Part shown: piece by piece, positions 10,796 to 22,924 of the stretch
Layout: every line of letters starts with the position of its first letter
Position numbering within the stretch: the first letter of the stretch is position 1
Notes under the pieces: generated by a model
Seen by the model: only the letters and a program-made list of their open reading frames with translations
What the model was told of the DNA's origin: nothing
The model's database searches: none
Program-made: the position numbers and the translations under genes
NCBI GenBank assembly: GCA_018857735.1
Contig: JABMCL010001519.1
Span: forward strand, 1,297,376-1,361,375
Source: Alviniconcha marisindica
Lineage: Eukaryota > Mollusca > Gastropoda > Provannidae
Length of the DNA: 64,000 nt
Reading direction: 5' to 3'

Positions 10796-11450
10796 AGCTA
10801 CTCCACTCTTAGTCTTAATGAAGGTTATAAAAAAAAAAGATCCAAAAAAGGACCAGAAATTAAACTGGGAAACGGCCTGATGTTCACATCCTAATTCAGT
10901 AGTAACTCTTGTCTTAATGTCTGCCAGCACATTTTTTTCAAGTTGATATCTCTCTCCTTTTTCTGGTAGAACTAAAGTGGCAACTTTTGCTTTCAAATTT
11001 CATTTACTACTACTACTCATAATGAAGAGTTGCATGCATTCAGTCTCAGCTGAACTCAAGGCTCTTAGGCACAAAGAAAACAGAATGACACTAACGGACA
11101 TCAGCAAAATATTTACACAGCTGAACACAAAGATAAACATTGCAGAAATGCTTCAAGAGATCTATTAAAAATCAAGAAAGTCAAGCATTTTGACTTCACA
11201 CGTTATCCAAAAACTATCAGGAAGAAAACCAAGGATTCAGTAACACCTACTGCATGCACACATGCACGCACCCCACCCCACATGTACCTGCACATACACA
11301 CACCCGCATACATACACCCACACCAACCAACCCACACCTGCACCCACATACAAACACACCTAGGACACACACACACACACACAACCTGCACACACACATA
11401 CACACCTGCACATACACACACACACACTTTTTCTCAGAAGTCTCCCTTAC

Positions 11451-11575
11451 CTCCCATGGAACGTATTTGTCGAAGACAGGATACCTGCGGATGAGTGTGC
11501 CGATGTAGGGAGACTGGCGGGCAAAGATGTGAATCAGCTTCTTGGGTTGCTGGTTGAGCACCTGAGTCGCAGGAT
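11451..11575 (-). CDS. TRPM2: TRPM2-like exon 24: linker to NUDT9-H with VPWE
   Basis: Residues 1346-1386. ARQSPYIGTLIRRYPV...VPWE matches the human linker 'ARHLLYPNCPVTRFPVPNEKVPWE', which begins the NUDT9-H region. Ends in phase 0 at the Glu of VPWE. Confidence 0.9.
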
Positions 11576-11656
11576 CTGTGCAAGACAAAACCTGCATAAA
11601 ATGCTAAATTCTCTCTCCCTCAAAACCTACATGCACACCACATTCACAAGGAAACC

Positions 11657-11658
<2 letters not shown>

Positions 11659-11750
<92 letters not shown>
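11659..11750. repeat. (TG)n microsatellite, ~92 bp
   Basis: Pure TG run immediately upstream of exon 24 in its intron. A related CA-rich tract (11270-11430) lies just downstream of the same exon. Confidence 0.95.
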
Positions 11751-11751
<1 letters not shown>

Positions 11752-12123
11752 AATCAGACTGGAAAACAAACCAACCGCAAAACATGTCTAGAAATATTTA
11801 TGATTTTTTTTCATCTTCTTGTTTTTTCATATTTTCATATGCTGAAAATGTAGGCATACAAAATACAAACACATAAAAGATTCAAAAGAAGGCTTATTTA
11901 TTACGACATAGCCAACACGATGCAAATTTTCAAAGACATCCCCTTCTTCAGGCCACAAAAAAAAGACACTTAAACAACAGTGAAACGGTTAAAAACAATG
12001 AAAAACGATACGAGAGGTGAAGTAACTTATCTTTTGTTGTTGCTGTGTTCAGTGCGTGATTGCCAGGAAAATCTGGGCGTACAAAATACACCCACATCGT
12101 ACGAGTAAACAGGTGTGCCTTAC

Positions 12124-12263
12124 CCAGCCTCTTAATCATGTGCTTCATCTCTTCCAGAAGAACCCAGCTGTTGGTGAAGTTGCTTTCCAGCTGGATGACA
12201 CGGTCGTAGAGCTGCCGCGTCATCTGCCGCTGCTGCTGCATCTGCTCCAACAGCTGGCTGAGG
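12124..12263 (-). CDS. TRPM2: TRPM2-like exon 23: C-terminal coiled coil
   Basis: Residues 1299-1344 with a split codon on each side. A heptad-like pattern (LSQLLEQMQQQRQMTRQLYD, then VIQLESNF...LLEEMKHMIKRL) fits the TRPM tetramerisation coiled coil that follows the rib helix. Phase 2 entry from exon 22 gives Ser at 1298. Confidence 0.87.
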
Positions 12264-12455
12264 CTGGCGGACGAGCAGAAGATCAAAGTCATCCCACGCA
12301 CACGGCACCAGCCACGCAACAACCAAACAGCGCTGTACCTAGAGTAAGCACACCACTTCGGTGGAGATTTTAAAATGTCCTGTGCGAAGCTAGTGGCTAT
12401 TTCAGAGTAACTATGTTACGGTTGTCATTGTGGCTTTCGCACTTTCTCTTGCTTT

Positions 12456-12770
12456 GGACCCCGTATTTGGAACTCACTCCCACAGGACCTTAGACACCGC
12501 TCAACCCCGTCTTCTTTTAAAGCCAAACTGAAAACCTTCCTCTTCTCACAGTATTTCTGCCCCAACTAATATCAATACCCAGTTTCTGCTACAGTCATTG
12601 TGTGTGTGTGTGTGTGTGTGTTTGTTTGCCCATATGCCTTACGTAAATTGTTTTGGTAGGACTGTCCTCTACGTAGGAAATAAGAAAATATGATTTAGGT
12701 TAATATGTATGATGTGAGCGCTGAGGGCATTGATGAGTGCATCATCAATGTACATTATTATTATTATGAA
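12456..12770 (+). mobile_element. LINE RT C-terminal tail with stop and 3' tail
   Basis: 12456-12569 reads GPRIWNSLPQDLRHRSTPSS then FKAKLKTFLFSQYFCPN and TAA. TG repeats and a 'CATCAATGTACATTATTATT' tail follow. Same family as 6640-6890. Confidence 0.75.
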
Positions 12771-12884
12771 GAACCCTTAGGGATCATCATGAGATGAGGC
12801 ACTCCAAAGTGCTCATCAGGGTTCACGTTAACCGCTAATTTCCCAGTTAAGATCAACATAATTTGTTATACTGGAGAGAAAAAA

Positions 12885-13570
12885 ACTGACACACACACAC
12901 ACACCCAAGCACACATAGACACAGAAGCACCTAAGCACATTCACCTACCCAAGCACACATAGAAGGCCAAACACCCAAGAGCACACATACACCCAAACAC
13001 CCAAGCACACACAGAAGGATAAACACCCACGCACACACAGAAACACCCAAGCACACACAGATGGACAAATACCTATGCACCCACACAAACACCCAAGCAC
13101 ACACAGATGAACAAACACCCAAGCACACACAGGACAAACACCCAAGCACACCCACAAACACTCGAGCACACACACCCAAACACAAACTGTGAAACACCCA
13201 AGCATACACAAACACCCAAGCACACACACACGCAAACACCCAAGCACGCACACACACACAAACACCCAAGCATACACACACACAAGCATACACACGCACA
13301 CACGCAAACACCCAAGCACACACACAAACACCCAAGCATACACACACACAAGCATACACATGCACACACCCAAGCACACACACAAACACCCAAGCACACC
13401 CACAAACACCCAAGCACACACACAAACATCCAAGCACACATACACCCAAGCACACACACAATAACAATATACTTTATTCATCCCTAGTGGGAAATTAGAG
13501 TACACACACATACACACCCAAAATACCCAAGCACACACACAAACACCCAAGCGCACACACACACAAACAC
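12885..13570. repeat. Tandem array 'CACACAAACACCCAAG' (~15-22 bp)
   Basis: Dozens of imperfect units, ending a few bases from the exon 22 donor. Open frames in it (Cys/Val-rich on minus, His/Thr-rich on plus) are artefacts. Confidence 0.9.
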
Positions 13571-13583
13571 ATGGAGAAAGCAC

Positions 13584-13723
13584 CTATCACTCTGTGTCTT
13601 GGCTCTTTTCTGCTCCAGCTGTTCAGCATCCTCTTCCTTTATGTAGTGGTTGATGCATTCTTTCCAGTAGTTGTAGTCCGATTTCTGCCTGAGTTTTACA
13701 ACAGAAATCTTTGCACCTTGATC
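13584..13723 (-). CDS. TRPM2: TRPM2-like exon 22: post-TRP helix
   Basis: Residues 1252-1297 plus two bases. KSDYNYWKECINHYIKEEDAEQLEQKRAKT corresponds to the segment 'LSWEIYLKENYLQNRQFQQKQR' between TRP helix and coiled coil. Donor AG/GTGCTT leads directly into a CACCCAAGC-type array (12885-13570). Confidence 0.88.
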
Positions 13724-13929
13724 CTGCAAACAGTATTCATAGTCATAAGTGTCTCAATCACTTCGCTTCACTTAGTCCGTCGACTTTTTGCAGTCGACAG
13801 GGGGACCTGAGGGCAGAAAAAGCAGACGTCCTCCTCCAAGCTGTTGTGTCGGCGGCCATCGACAGGAGGTCTGGGAAGGACATCTCTGTCCAGTCCTTGA
13901 TGTTGCTGGACCAGCTCTTTGTCTCCCTT

Positions 13930-14345
13930 TCTAGTCCCTTCAATATTAGTTATTACCCTTGTTAAAAAAAGCGTAAAGGCTAGGACATGCTGGTATTGTC
14001 GACCACTCCATCTAATTGATCTATACCAGATTAAAGAAAATATAAAACCAGGAATGGACAGAAATACCAAAAACAAAACAAAACAAAACAAAAAGCCTAA
14101 CTCTTAGCGAAAAATGTTCGAGAATTTTCCAGTCAGGAAACGCACTGGAAAATTATCGAACATTTCTCGCTAAGAGTTAGGCCTTTTTTTTCTTTTTTCC
14201 AGCAGTAAAATGACGAAGCAAGAGAACTCAGCAGAAAAATAAGAGAGACAGGAAAGGGGAATCAAACGACCTCCCTCGGTTCCAGACAGGAGGTGGAAAT
14301 CAGACATTGCCAACCTCCCTTCGGGGACTCCGGTGAAAAAGAATG
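13930..14345. mobile_element. Dispersed repeat containing a long hairpin; related copy at 16895-17370
   Basis: 'GGCTAGGACATGCTGGTAT', 'CCTAACTCTTAGCGAAAAAT' and 'AGGAAAGGGGAATCA' occur in the same order in 16895-17370. This copy has both hairpin arms (14096-14181); the other seems to keep only one. No coding capacity seen. Confidence 0.6.
14096..14181. repeat. 37-bp inverted repeat (hairpin), 12-bp loop
   Basis: Left arm 14096-14132 and right arm 14145-14181 pair with two mismatches in 37. The arms begin CCTAACTCTTAGCGA and end TTTTCCAG. Could be the end of a foldback element or an extruding cruciform. Confidence 0.85.
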
Positions 14346-14359
14346 CTCTCAAGAAAATT

Positions 14360-15960
14360 TAAAATTTAGTTCCAGGCTTCTGCAGCTGCTGATGGCGAAC
14401 TTCAATCAAGGCCAAGGAAAAGCCGTCTGAAGCGGCTATTTTGCTGGTTTTATTTTATCATACAGAACCAAGTCCCCCCCCCCCTGTTTACACTCAAATA
14501 CAGATAACAATACACTGAAATTTGTTTCTAGTATTTTGAGAAAAGTTAGTCAGGAGTCACACTCATTGCAATTTTTTTTGTAAATATTGCATTTTCGGGT
14601 GCTGTACGCATTTAGGCCACATCGCCGCAACATCGTATGCAAAATGACTGAACACCGATTCAGCAAGTTACGGCTCACTGGTGGCTGCCGCGTCACTCAA
14701 CACTAGATCTATCTGCAAATTCTGTGTGATCTCAGCCGTGGCTCTACATTCCTCCCTGGCACTAAAAGTCCAGTCAACGAAGGGCGGAATGTGGACACCG
14801 AAATAAACACGCAAGCTGCTGTTATTTTGGTCTGTATGGTGATACCCCCCTCCCCCCCAATCACTGATCTATGTGTGTCATAGTCGGTAGAGCCCTGTGT
14901 CTGTGAATAAAATTTGCATACTTTTCCGAAGAATGACAATGATTTATTTGAACCGAATCCTTACGATCCCATATCTGGAAGAATAATCGGTCCCCATATC
15001 AGTCTGGCCAGCGAGAAATCACGTATCCTGCTAACTTATCAGTGATAATTTCCTTATCAGTGATAATTTCCAGTCAGTCGACAGAGGACAAGATCCCAAA
15101 GATGGAATCTGAAACAACCCAATGCGCCTAGTCTAACTGTCCGCATGTATCAGAATTTACTTAAATGTAGCCAACTATGAAGCCATACACAAAACGCGCG
15201 TTGACATCAAATACGAATGAGAGAAAATGGTGGCAGCCTTGATTTCAACTTCATCTCGTTACCAAATTCCACAATAGACAAGAACTGGGTTTGCCGACAT
15301 CGTCTGCTCATCATGCCGTGTACTATGTTCCGATCTATTCACACTCTTTATGAATGGCATACTTACTGAACGTTTCCACTTTTTTGTGCACAGATAGACT
15401 TTCCTTTTACTATTTTCGTCTGCTCACTTTATAGATCATGAACTCCATCAATTTCACTTTGTGCACTAATTCCAAGGTGTATGCTGTAGGCTACGCATTT
15501 TTCATATCATCGATGCAAAAAACGTAATGTTTCACGTCGGTTGACACAAATCTCTGAAAGGCAGCATGACCCCTGGTTAGTGTATTTTAAGTTTTTAGCC
15601 ACAGACTAGGCACAGGAGTGGCAATGCTGGTAGTATGCAGAAGATCTGGAAACAGACGATTCCACTATGCCAGACCCAGATTTGTATCTTGACAGGAACA
15701 CATGTTCCCTCACTGCTTTGGCACTTTCTCCATCAGTTCTTTCCTGTTTCATTTTGTTCTATGAGAAAATAATCTGAAAATAATTTCAACACGGCCTCCA
15801 GCAAAATGGCCAAGGTTCTTACTTCGCAGTGGAAATACAAGCCTCAACTTTGAACTGCCTGAGAATTCGGTGCCAAGACTACACAAAGCTCAGTACAGAA
15901 ACAGACAGTGAGAGGACGCGAGACTTACACATGTGCCACCGAAAACCCAGAACTGGGCAG
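14360..15960. other. Intron 21 stretch with no recognised feature
   Basis: AT-rich, low-copy sequence with no convincing exon, RNA gene or repeat apart from a C run (14475) and short duplications such as 'TTATCAGTGATAATTTCC' at 15038-15072. Confidence 0.5.
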
Positions 15961-16431
15961 ATTCCAGACCGGAAAACAAACAAACTGCAAAACATGTCTA
16001 GAAATATTTATTATCATTTTTTGGGGTATTTTTTGTATTTTCATATGCCAAAAATTAATATTTTTTAAAAGTTTCATTGAGAAAGGTTTCAAGAAAGGCA
16101 AAAATTCTGAACAGAATGTGGTGTTACTGTTGCTTTTATTTACACTAGATGCTGAAAATTTAAGTGTATAAAATACACCCACATTGTATGGGTAAATAAA
16201 CAGGTCTCTGCAATGTCCACTTTTAGCCCCGTTGGGCTGTGGTCCTCAAATGGCATGAGAATGTGTATGTGTTTGTGTGTGTATGTGTACGGAATGAACT
16301 TCAGGTATGCACTACAATGGCATATCCACATACGCACGCACACATCCTCAAACCATTTGAGGACAGCAAACCAACAGGTCTAAAAGTGGACATTGCCCAG
16401 GTGCCCCCCCACCCAACCCCGCCCAACCTAC

Positions 16432-16651
16432 CCTGTAATCAGCATGGGGACCACAGCAGCTGGGGCGCCCGCACATCCTGGCCACGGCCCGGTAAACAGA
16501 ACGTCCCAGCCACTTCAAGATGAAGAAAATGTAACAGAGAACAGTGAAGGGAGGGGGCAGCACCAGTCGCTTCTCAAAATCCACGATCATCCCGTAGCGC
16601 TGGTACTTCCAGATCTCCACTGACTCATTGTACACCTTGGCCGTTGTCACC
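16432..16651 (-). CDS. TRPM2: TRPM2-like exon 21: TRP helix and post-TRP segment
   Basis: Residues 1179-1251. The TRP helix reads NESVEIWKYQRYGMIVDF (IWKYQRY at 1191-1197), very close to 'TDQIWKFQRHDLIEEY'. VLPPPFTVLCYIFFILK, the family's 'APPPFILLSHLQLFIK', follows. A Cys-rich tail (CGRPSCC) is reminiscent of TRPM8-type sequence. Strong family match. Confidence 0.94.
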
Positions 16652-16894
16652 CTACAGACATATGGTAGTAGTAGTAGTAGTAATTGGATCTGAACATCCT
16701 GTCAACCACACAGGGTCACCTCAGGACAGTCAAACTCACCTCAGGACAGTCAAACTCCGGTCATTAGCAAATACACATTTCTAAACTCTTCTCACATATC
16801 TATATCAACCCTCTGTCAAGACAATCTACAAAACCGATCAGTTCACAAACATAAAACATACATACACAAACATCAGACACAAATTTTCAAAGAG

Positions 16895-17370
16895 TTAGTC
16901 CCTTCAATATTAAAGAGCACATGAGGCACATAAGGCTAGGACATGCTGGTATCGTCAACCATTCCGTCTAATTTATCGATACCAGGTTAAAGAAAAATAT
17001 AAAAAAGCAATGGACAGACGCAATGTAAAATTAAAAAATGTTATATAAATGCATAGTGGCAAATACCAGTGCCATACGGCAGCAAGCTGCACATACCACC
17101 GACCAACTATCATCTCCCAGATGCTCAACAAGAGCCATACAAAAAAGCCTAACCCTTAACGAAAAATATTCAAGTTTTCTGGAAATAAAGTCAGGAGAAT
17201 GGACCATTAGCAGAAAAATGACAAAAAGTGCAAGAGGACTACTTTCCCGACTTTCCCGACTAGGCAGAAAAAAAACAAGAGAGGAGATAGGAAAGGGGAA
17301 TCATATGACAGCCCTGAGATTCCAGACAGGAGGGGGACATCAGACATCCCAGGCCTCCCTTCAGGGTACA
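16895..17370. mobile_element. Dispersed repeat, second copy of the 13930 element
   Basis: Shares 'AGGCTAGGACATGCTGGTAT', 'AGGTTAAAGAAAAATATAAA' and 'CAGACATCCCAGGCCTCCCT'-like blocks with 13930-14345 in the same order. Confidence 0.55.
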
Positions 17371-18239
17371 GACTCATGATCAGAAGTGTCCATTCAAACA
17401 TGAGAAACTGTTTGCAGCAATGATCTGGAGCAGCTTAGCCCCTTCCCTGCCTTTGGTCGGAAAGAGGCTTGCTGCAAACAAGTGAAAAGTGGAAGGGGCA
17501 ACCCACATTGGCATGTGTCAATATTTGACATCCACCCTCGGACACTCCGGTGGATGTACTGCCCTGGACAACACACAGACTTCTATGTTTCACTAGAGGA
17601 TAAAACTGAACAACACACAGACTTCCATGTTTCACGAGAGGATAAAACTGAACAACATACAGACTTCTATATTTCACTAATAATAATAATAATAAATAAT
17701 TCTTATAAAGCACTGTTACTCAAACCTGTAAAAACGGAGTTGCAATTCAACAACTTCAGCAGCGCTTTGGACGGGAAACATCTTATGACCAAATGACCAC
17801 CTTATTTTCATTACATTTTCAAAACCCAAAAACAGTTTTAAAGAACTGTTTCCTCCATTTTGGGCCCATTTCCCCCACTCAAGACAAGATAGCATACACA
17901 CTCGACAACACACAGTCGACACTGAACAGCTCAACACACAATTCCCAAACACAGCACAGCAGACAGAAATCACGCAAACAGGCGTAGAGCAATAACTCCT
18001 CCTTAGACTCTTCATGCAACCACACTCTACCTTCAAAAACCTACCAACTACCCATTCACCATCAACATCAACCCGCCACACACACACACAATCTTTTTTC
18101 ACTCAAAGTTACTAAATTCACTGGAAAGCCTGGGCTAAACAAGAATTTTTACGTGCAGCATATTCAACAGGCAACAGACACTTTTTAGATCAAGCACTAG
18201 ATTCACAGGAGAGCCTGGGCAAACAAGAAGGTTTTTAGT

Positions 18240-18801
18240 GATTTGAACTGGGAATTTTACATTTCTTAGAGTGGCGGCAGGAGTTCCAGAGAGAGGCCAT
18301 GAAACAAAGAACGTTGTCCAAATGATTTGAGTTTTCGCTTTGGAATTTTGAGCAGCTTTTCATTAGAAGATCGGAGAGAGCGAGACGGTTCACAGGTGCA
18401 GAGAGATGAAGAAAGATGAGGAGGTAAAGACCCTTCAAAATGGCGGTAAGCAAGAGTCACAATCTTGTACTGGCAGCAGAATTTTACGGGTAGCCAGTGA
18501 AGTTCCTTGAGAAGCGGTGTTACATGATCTGGTCTTTATTTCATCTTTATTTCATCACGAGCCATGCTGCGTTGTTCTGCACCCGCTGCAACCGAGCAAT
18601 CAGGTCTGCTGGCAAACCTGTAAAAACGGAGTTGCAGTAATCAAGGTGGGATATGACCACTGCCGCAACAAGTCTTGCAGCAGCACTTTGGGACAGGTAC
18701 GGTCGGAATTTACGTGACTCGTCGGAGCTCCAGGAAGGACACGTGGCAGACGCTGCTGATGTGCTGCAGCACTGACAATGTTCTATTAAGATGAACTCCA
18801 A
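18240..18801 (-). mobile_element. LINE reverse-transcriptase C-terminal fragment (frame-broken)
   Basis: The minus strand reads FRPYLSQSAAARLVAAVVIS then HLDYCNSVFTGLPADLIARL and QRVQNNAA. After a break it reads HVTPLLKELHWLPVKF and GSLPPHLSSSL. This is the typical late RT region of CR1/jockey-like non-LTR elements. Stops and frame changes show it is dead. Confidence 0.85.
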
Positions 18802-19381
18802 GGTATTTAACCCAACGCCACTTAGACCCGGCGGCGGCCATCCTCATTCTGTCCCTACAGCAGGGGACATAACTCCGCAAACGGCACATCTTTTAAAATC
18901 ATAACAAAATGGATATGGATCACTAAACTTCGCAAAAAATGTCAACAGAATCAGCAGATGTACAGCTTTCAGATGAACACACACAATTAGTCTCTTCACA
19001 AATGGTAAAGTCACAATTTTTTTACATTCCATCGTTCCTCCGAAAATATTCAACCAAGACGATGAAAGGCAAGTCCTAACTGGAGTCCAAAAGTGGCACA
19101 AAGAAAAAGTCTGTCTGCTCCGCGGGCGCGCTAGGGCTTTGTAAGGATCGCAAGCGGTCATGGCAGCAGGCGCGCTAGGGCGCTACAAGTGGCATTGGGT
19201 TAATCAATGTTTTGAAAAGAACACTGTTTCCGCCCATGTCTGCGCAGTCACTGTCGACCGACTCAAGATGAGATAGCGGATAAAACTCAACAACACACAG
19301 ACTCGCACATTTCTTGAGAAGCTAAGACTCAACACACAATTAACCCCAAACCACAGAGCACAGCAGAGCCGAGAAACTCAC

Positions 19382-19502
19382 GCAAACATGGCGTAGAGCA
19401 GGGTGATGAAGATGAGCTTGGCGTTGAACAGGTAAGGAATAACAATCACGTAATTCAGCAGGCTGCCATGTGGACATCGCGCCAGCTGCTTCTGTATGGT
19501 AG
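19382..19502 (-). CDS. TRPM2: TRPM2-like exon 20: outer pore loop and S6
   Basis: Residues 1139-1177 with split codons at both ends. LARCP (C1147) aligns with the 'KPKCPE' of vertebrate TRPM2. S6 is about 1155-1177 and ends LLYAMF, the family's 'NLLIAMF'. The donor is GC/GTGAGT. The exon's 5' edge with its acceptor (GTTGACAG) recurs about 10 times in the upstream intron (19503-20360). Confidence 0.9.
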
Positions 19503-20360
19503 CTGTCAACAGGCAGTCACAAACATCAACATGGCACTAAAGAGGTAAAGAATATCAGCTGGTGCTGTATGGTAGCTGTCAACTGGCAGTCACAAACATC
19601 AACATGGCACTGAAGAGGTAAAGAATATCAGCTGGTGCTGTATGGTAGCTGTCAACAGGCAGTCATCAACAACAACATGGCACTGAACAGGTGCAGAATG
19701 GCACCGAAGAGGTAAAGAATACCAGCTGCTGCTGTGTGGTAGCTGTCAACAGGCAGTCATCAACATCAACATGGAACTGAACAGGTAAGGAATATCAGCT
19801 GGTGCTGTATGGTAGCTGTCAACAGGCAGTCATCAACATCAACATAGAACTGAACAGGTAAGGAATATCAGCCAGAACAGTGTGGCAGCTGTCAACAGGC
19901 AGTCATCAACATCAACAAGGCACTGAACAGGTAAGACATATCAACTGGTGCTGCATGATAGCTGTCAACAGGCAGTCATCAACATGGCACTGAACATGTA
20001 AGGAATGGTGCCAAACAGGTAAGGACTATCAGCTGGTGCTGTATGATAGCTGTCAACAGGCAGTCATCAACATGGCACTGAACATGTAAGGAATGGTGCC
20101 AAACAGGTAAGGACTATCAGCTGGTGCTGTATGGTAGCTGTCAAAAGGCAGTCATCAACATGGCACTGAACATGTAAGGAATGGTGTTGAACAGGTAAGG
20201 ACTATCAGTTGGTGCTGTATGGTAGCTGTCAACAGGCAGTCATCAACATGGCATTGAACATGTAAGGAATGGCGCCAAACAGGTAAGGACTATCAGCTGG
20301 TACTGTATGGTAGCTGTCAACAGGCAGTCATCAGCATCAACATGGCAGAGAATAGGTAAA
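19503..20360 (-). repeat. Minisatellite built from exon 20 edge (~10 units, 72 or ~88 bp)
   Basis: Each unit carries the exon 20 acceptor and first bases ('GGTAGCTGTCAACAGGCAGT' on plus). Fused to it is a 'GAACAGGTAAGGAATA'-like piece that also occurs inside exon 20, where it encodes PYLFN. Breakpoints thus lie within the exon and the intron. Provides ~10 decoy acceptors. Confidence 0.85.
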
Positions 20361-20484
20361 CAACAATCAGTTAGCTACACAGGCTGTCATGGGAACATGC
20401 ACAGGTGTGTGCATGCATGCCAGTGCGCATGAACATGTGTTACAGTTGGTCTGTCCCTCAGTGTACAAGTTAAGTTTTTCATTA

Positions 20485-20508
20485 CCCCCCCCCCCCCCCC
20501 CCCCCCAT
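20485..20508. repeat. Poly-C tract (~22 C)
   Basis: Homopolymer directly before the CTGTCC array. Confidence 0.9.
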
Positions 20509-20534
20509 AACAAAGTTAGGGTGGTATATTGGAA

Positions 20535-21545
20535 TTACCATGTCTGTCTGTCCACCCATCCATATGTCTGTCCACCTGTCCATGTGTCTGCCTATTTATG
20601 TCCACCTGTCCATGTGTCTATCCACCTGTCCATGTGTCTGCCCATCTATGTCTGTCCATCTGTCCATGTGTCTGTCCACCTGTCCATGTGTCTGTCTGCC
20701 TGTCCACGTGTCTGTCTGCACACCTGTCCATGTGTCTGTCTGCCCAGCTGTGTCTGTCCATGTGCCTGTCTGCTAAATCTATGTCTGCCCACCTGTCCCT
20801 GTGTCTGTCCACCTGTCCATGTGTCTGTCTGCCCATCTATGTCCACCTGTCTATGTGTCTGTCTGCCAATCTATGTCCACCTGTCCATGTGTCTGTCTGC
20901 CCATCTATGTCTGCCCACCTGTCCATGTGTCTGTCTGCCCACCTGTCCCTGTGTCTGTCCACCTGTCCATGTGTCTGTCTGCCCATCTATGTCTGCCCAC
21001 CTGTCCATGTGTCTGTCTGCCCATCTATGTCTGCCCACCTGTCCCTGTGTCTGTCCACCTGTCCATGTGTCTGTCTGCCCATCTATGTCTGCCCACCTGT
21101 CCATGTGTCTGTCTGCCCATCTATGTCTGCCCACCTGTCCCTGTGTCTGTCCACCTGTCCATGTGTCTGCCCATCTATGTCTGCCCACCTGTCCATGTGT
21201 CTGTCTGCCCATCTATGTCTGCCCACCTGTCCCTGTGTCTGTCCACCTGTCCATGTGTCTGTCTGCCCATCTATGTCTGCCCACCTGTCCATGTGTCTGT
21301 CTGCCCATCTATGTCTGCCCACCTGTCCCTGTGTCTGTCCACCTGTCCATGTGTCTGTCTGCCCATCTATGTCTGTCCACCTATCCATGTCTGTCTGCCC
21401 ATCTATGTCTGCCCACCTCTCCCTGTCCACCTGTCCATGTGTGCCCATCTACATCTGTCCACCTGTCCATGTGTCTGCCCATCAATGTCTGTCCACCTGT
21501 TCATGTGTCTGTCTACCTGTCCATGTGTCTGTCTCTCTACAGATC
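20535..21545. repeat. Tandem array of 'GTCTGTCCACCTGTCCAT' units
   Basis: Higher-order units of ~90-115 bp made of ~18-20-bp subunits ('TGTCTGTCTGCCCATCTATG', 'TCTGCCCACCTGTCC'). It is open in several frames (a 439-codon frame on plus at 20389-21708), which is a repeat artefact. Confidence 0.9.
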
Positions 21546-22059
21546 TGTTTGTCTGTCTTTGTCCAGAATATATCTCATGAGCTGCTCAACCTGGTGTGAC
21601 CCAATCTGCTTTTACTACAATTCCCTGATCGTTTTCATGTGCTGCAATGGAGAAATGGCACTGAAAAAGAACACACCATATATCACCATTGCTATAAAGT
21701 TACAATGACATTTTGAATAGAAAATAGTAAATAAAAAGCATTACAGCGGGCAAAACATACACACAAAAACACAACACCTCATTATCCTCCACTTCTATCC
21801 CAGATAGCAGATAGACTGGTGGGCAAAGATCTAAGTGTTGAGGAGCTTGAGACACTACCTGCAGGCACAAGGCCAAGGACATCAGACCACTGATCACCCT
21901 GAGGAGAGAGGCATGGAAAGAGGAAGTGTTAGACGATCTTTCTTGAAAGGACGAGAGAGGGCCATCAGCAATCAGACGAACACTGGAACCGTTTTAACGG
22001 TGATATTGGGGACACTTCTGAGAGATGGGGTGGAATGTATTTGGGCTTTTCTGAGTGCA

Positions 22060-22600
22060 CAGATATCATCTTGAACTGAACTAACTGAACTGAACACAGA
22101 TATCACCTTGAACTGAACTAAACCCCGATATCACCTTGAACTGAACTGAACTGAACACAGATATCATCTTGAACTGAACACAGATATCATCTTGAACTGA
22201 ACTAACTGAACTGAACACAGATATCATCTTGAACTGAACTGAACTGAACACAGATATCATCTTGAACTGAACTGAACTGAACACAGATATCATCTTGAAC
22301 TGAACTGAACACAGATATCTTGAACTGAACTGAACAGAGATACCATCTTGAACTGAACTGAACTGAACACAGATATCATCTTGAACTGAACTAACTGAAC
22401 TGAACACAGATATCATCTTGAACTGAACTGAACACAGATATCATCTTGAACTGAACTATCTGAACACAGATATCATCTTGAACTGAACACAGATATCATC
22501 CTGAATTGAACACAGGTATCATCTTGAACTGAACTAAACTGAACTGAACACAGATATCATCCTGAACTGAACTAACTGAACTGAACTCTGTCCCACTACT
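22060..22600. repeat. Tandem array 'CTGAACACAGATATCATCTT'
   Basis: About 17 units of 20-38 bp built from 'CTGAACTGAA' and 'CACAGATATCATCTTGAA'. It lies ~100 bp downstream of the microexon (exon 19). Confidence 0.88.
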
Positions 22601-22696
22601 GGAGGCACAGGCTAAATGCGAGTAGTAGAAGTTGTGACTTTATGAGCACGACTAATGCAGCAACAAGACAGACGCAAAGACAAGCATTTTACTCAC

Positions 22697-22714
22697 CATT
22701 GTAGTACCTCGGAC
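22697..22714 (-). CDS. TRPM2: TRPM2-like exon 19: 18-nt pore-loop microexon
   Basis: Only 18 nt, between a pyrimidine tract ending in TTTCCAG and a consensus GTGAGT donor. Inserted between exons 18 and 20 it fixes both split codons and gives DLDGPRYYNATIQK (about 1129-1142). The sequence N-A-T at 1137-1139 is an N-glycosylation sequon in the extracellular pore loop. Skipping it would keep the frame (18 nt) but remove the sequon, so it could be a regulated cassette. Confidence 0.8.
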
Positions 22715-22924
22715 CTGGAAAGACAGACAGAAAGAAGGATAATAAAATTTAAAAAAAGGAATCATGATACCCAGTATACACAAGTATTTGGCTCTAAAGC
22801 TATTGTGTGCCTGGAAACTTAACTGTTTTGTTACGTTGTTTGGGTGTCCAGTCCAAATTTTCGACCGGACACAACACACACACAAAAAAACACGAAGTTA
22901 AACCAAAAGCATACGAATATTCTA

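Noticed and set aside
12931..13583. 212-codon Cys/Val-rich minus frame next to exon 22
   Set aside because: CACCCAAGC array. The true exon ends at the donor at 13583, and the frame downstream is intron.
20389..21708. 439-codon plus-strand frame, Cys/Pro/Val-rich
   Set aside because: It lies almost entirely in the CTGTCC array and is open in three plus frames and on minus. Simple-sequence artefact.
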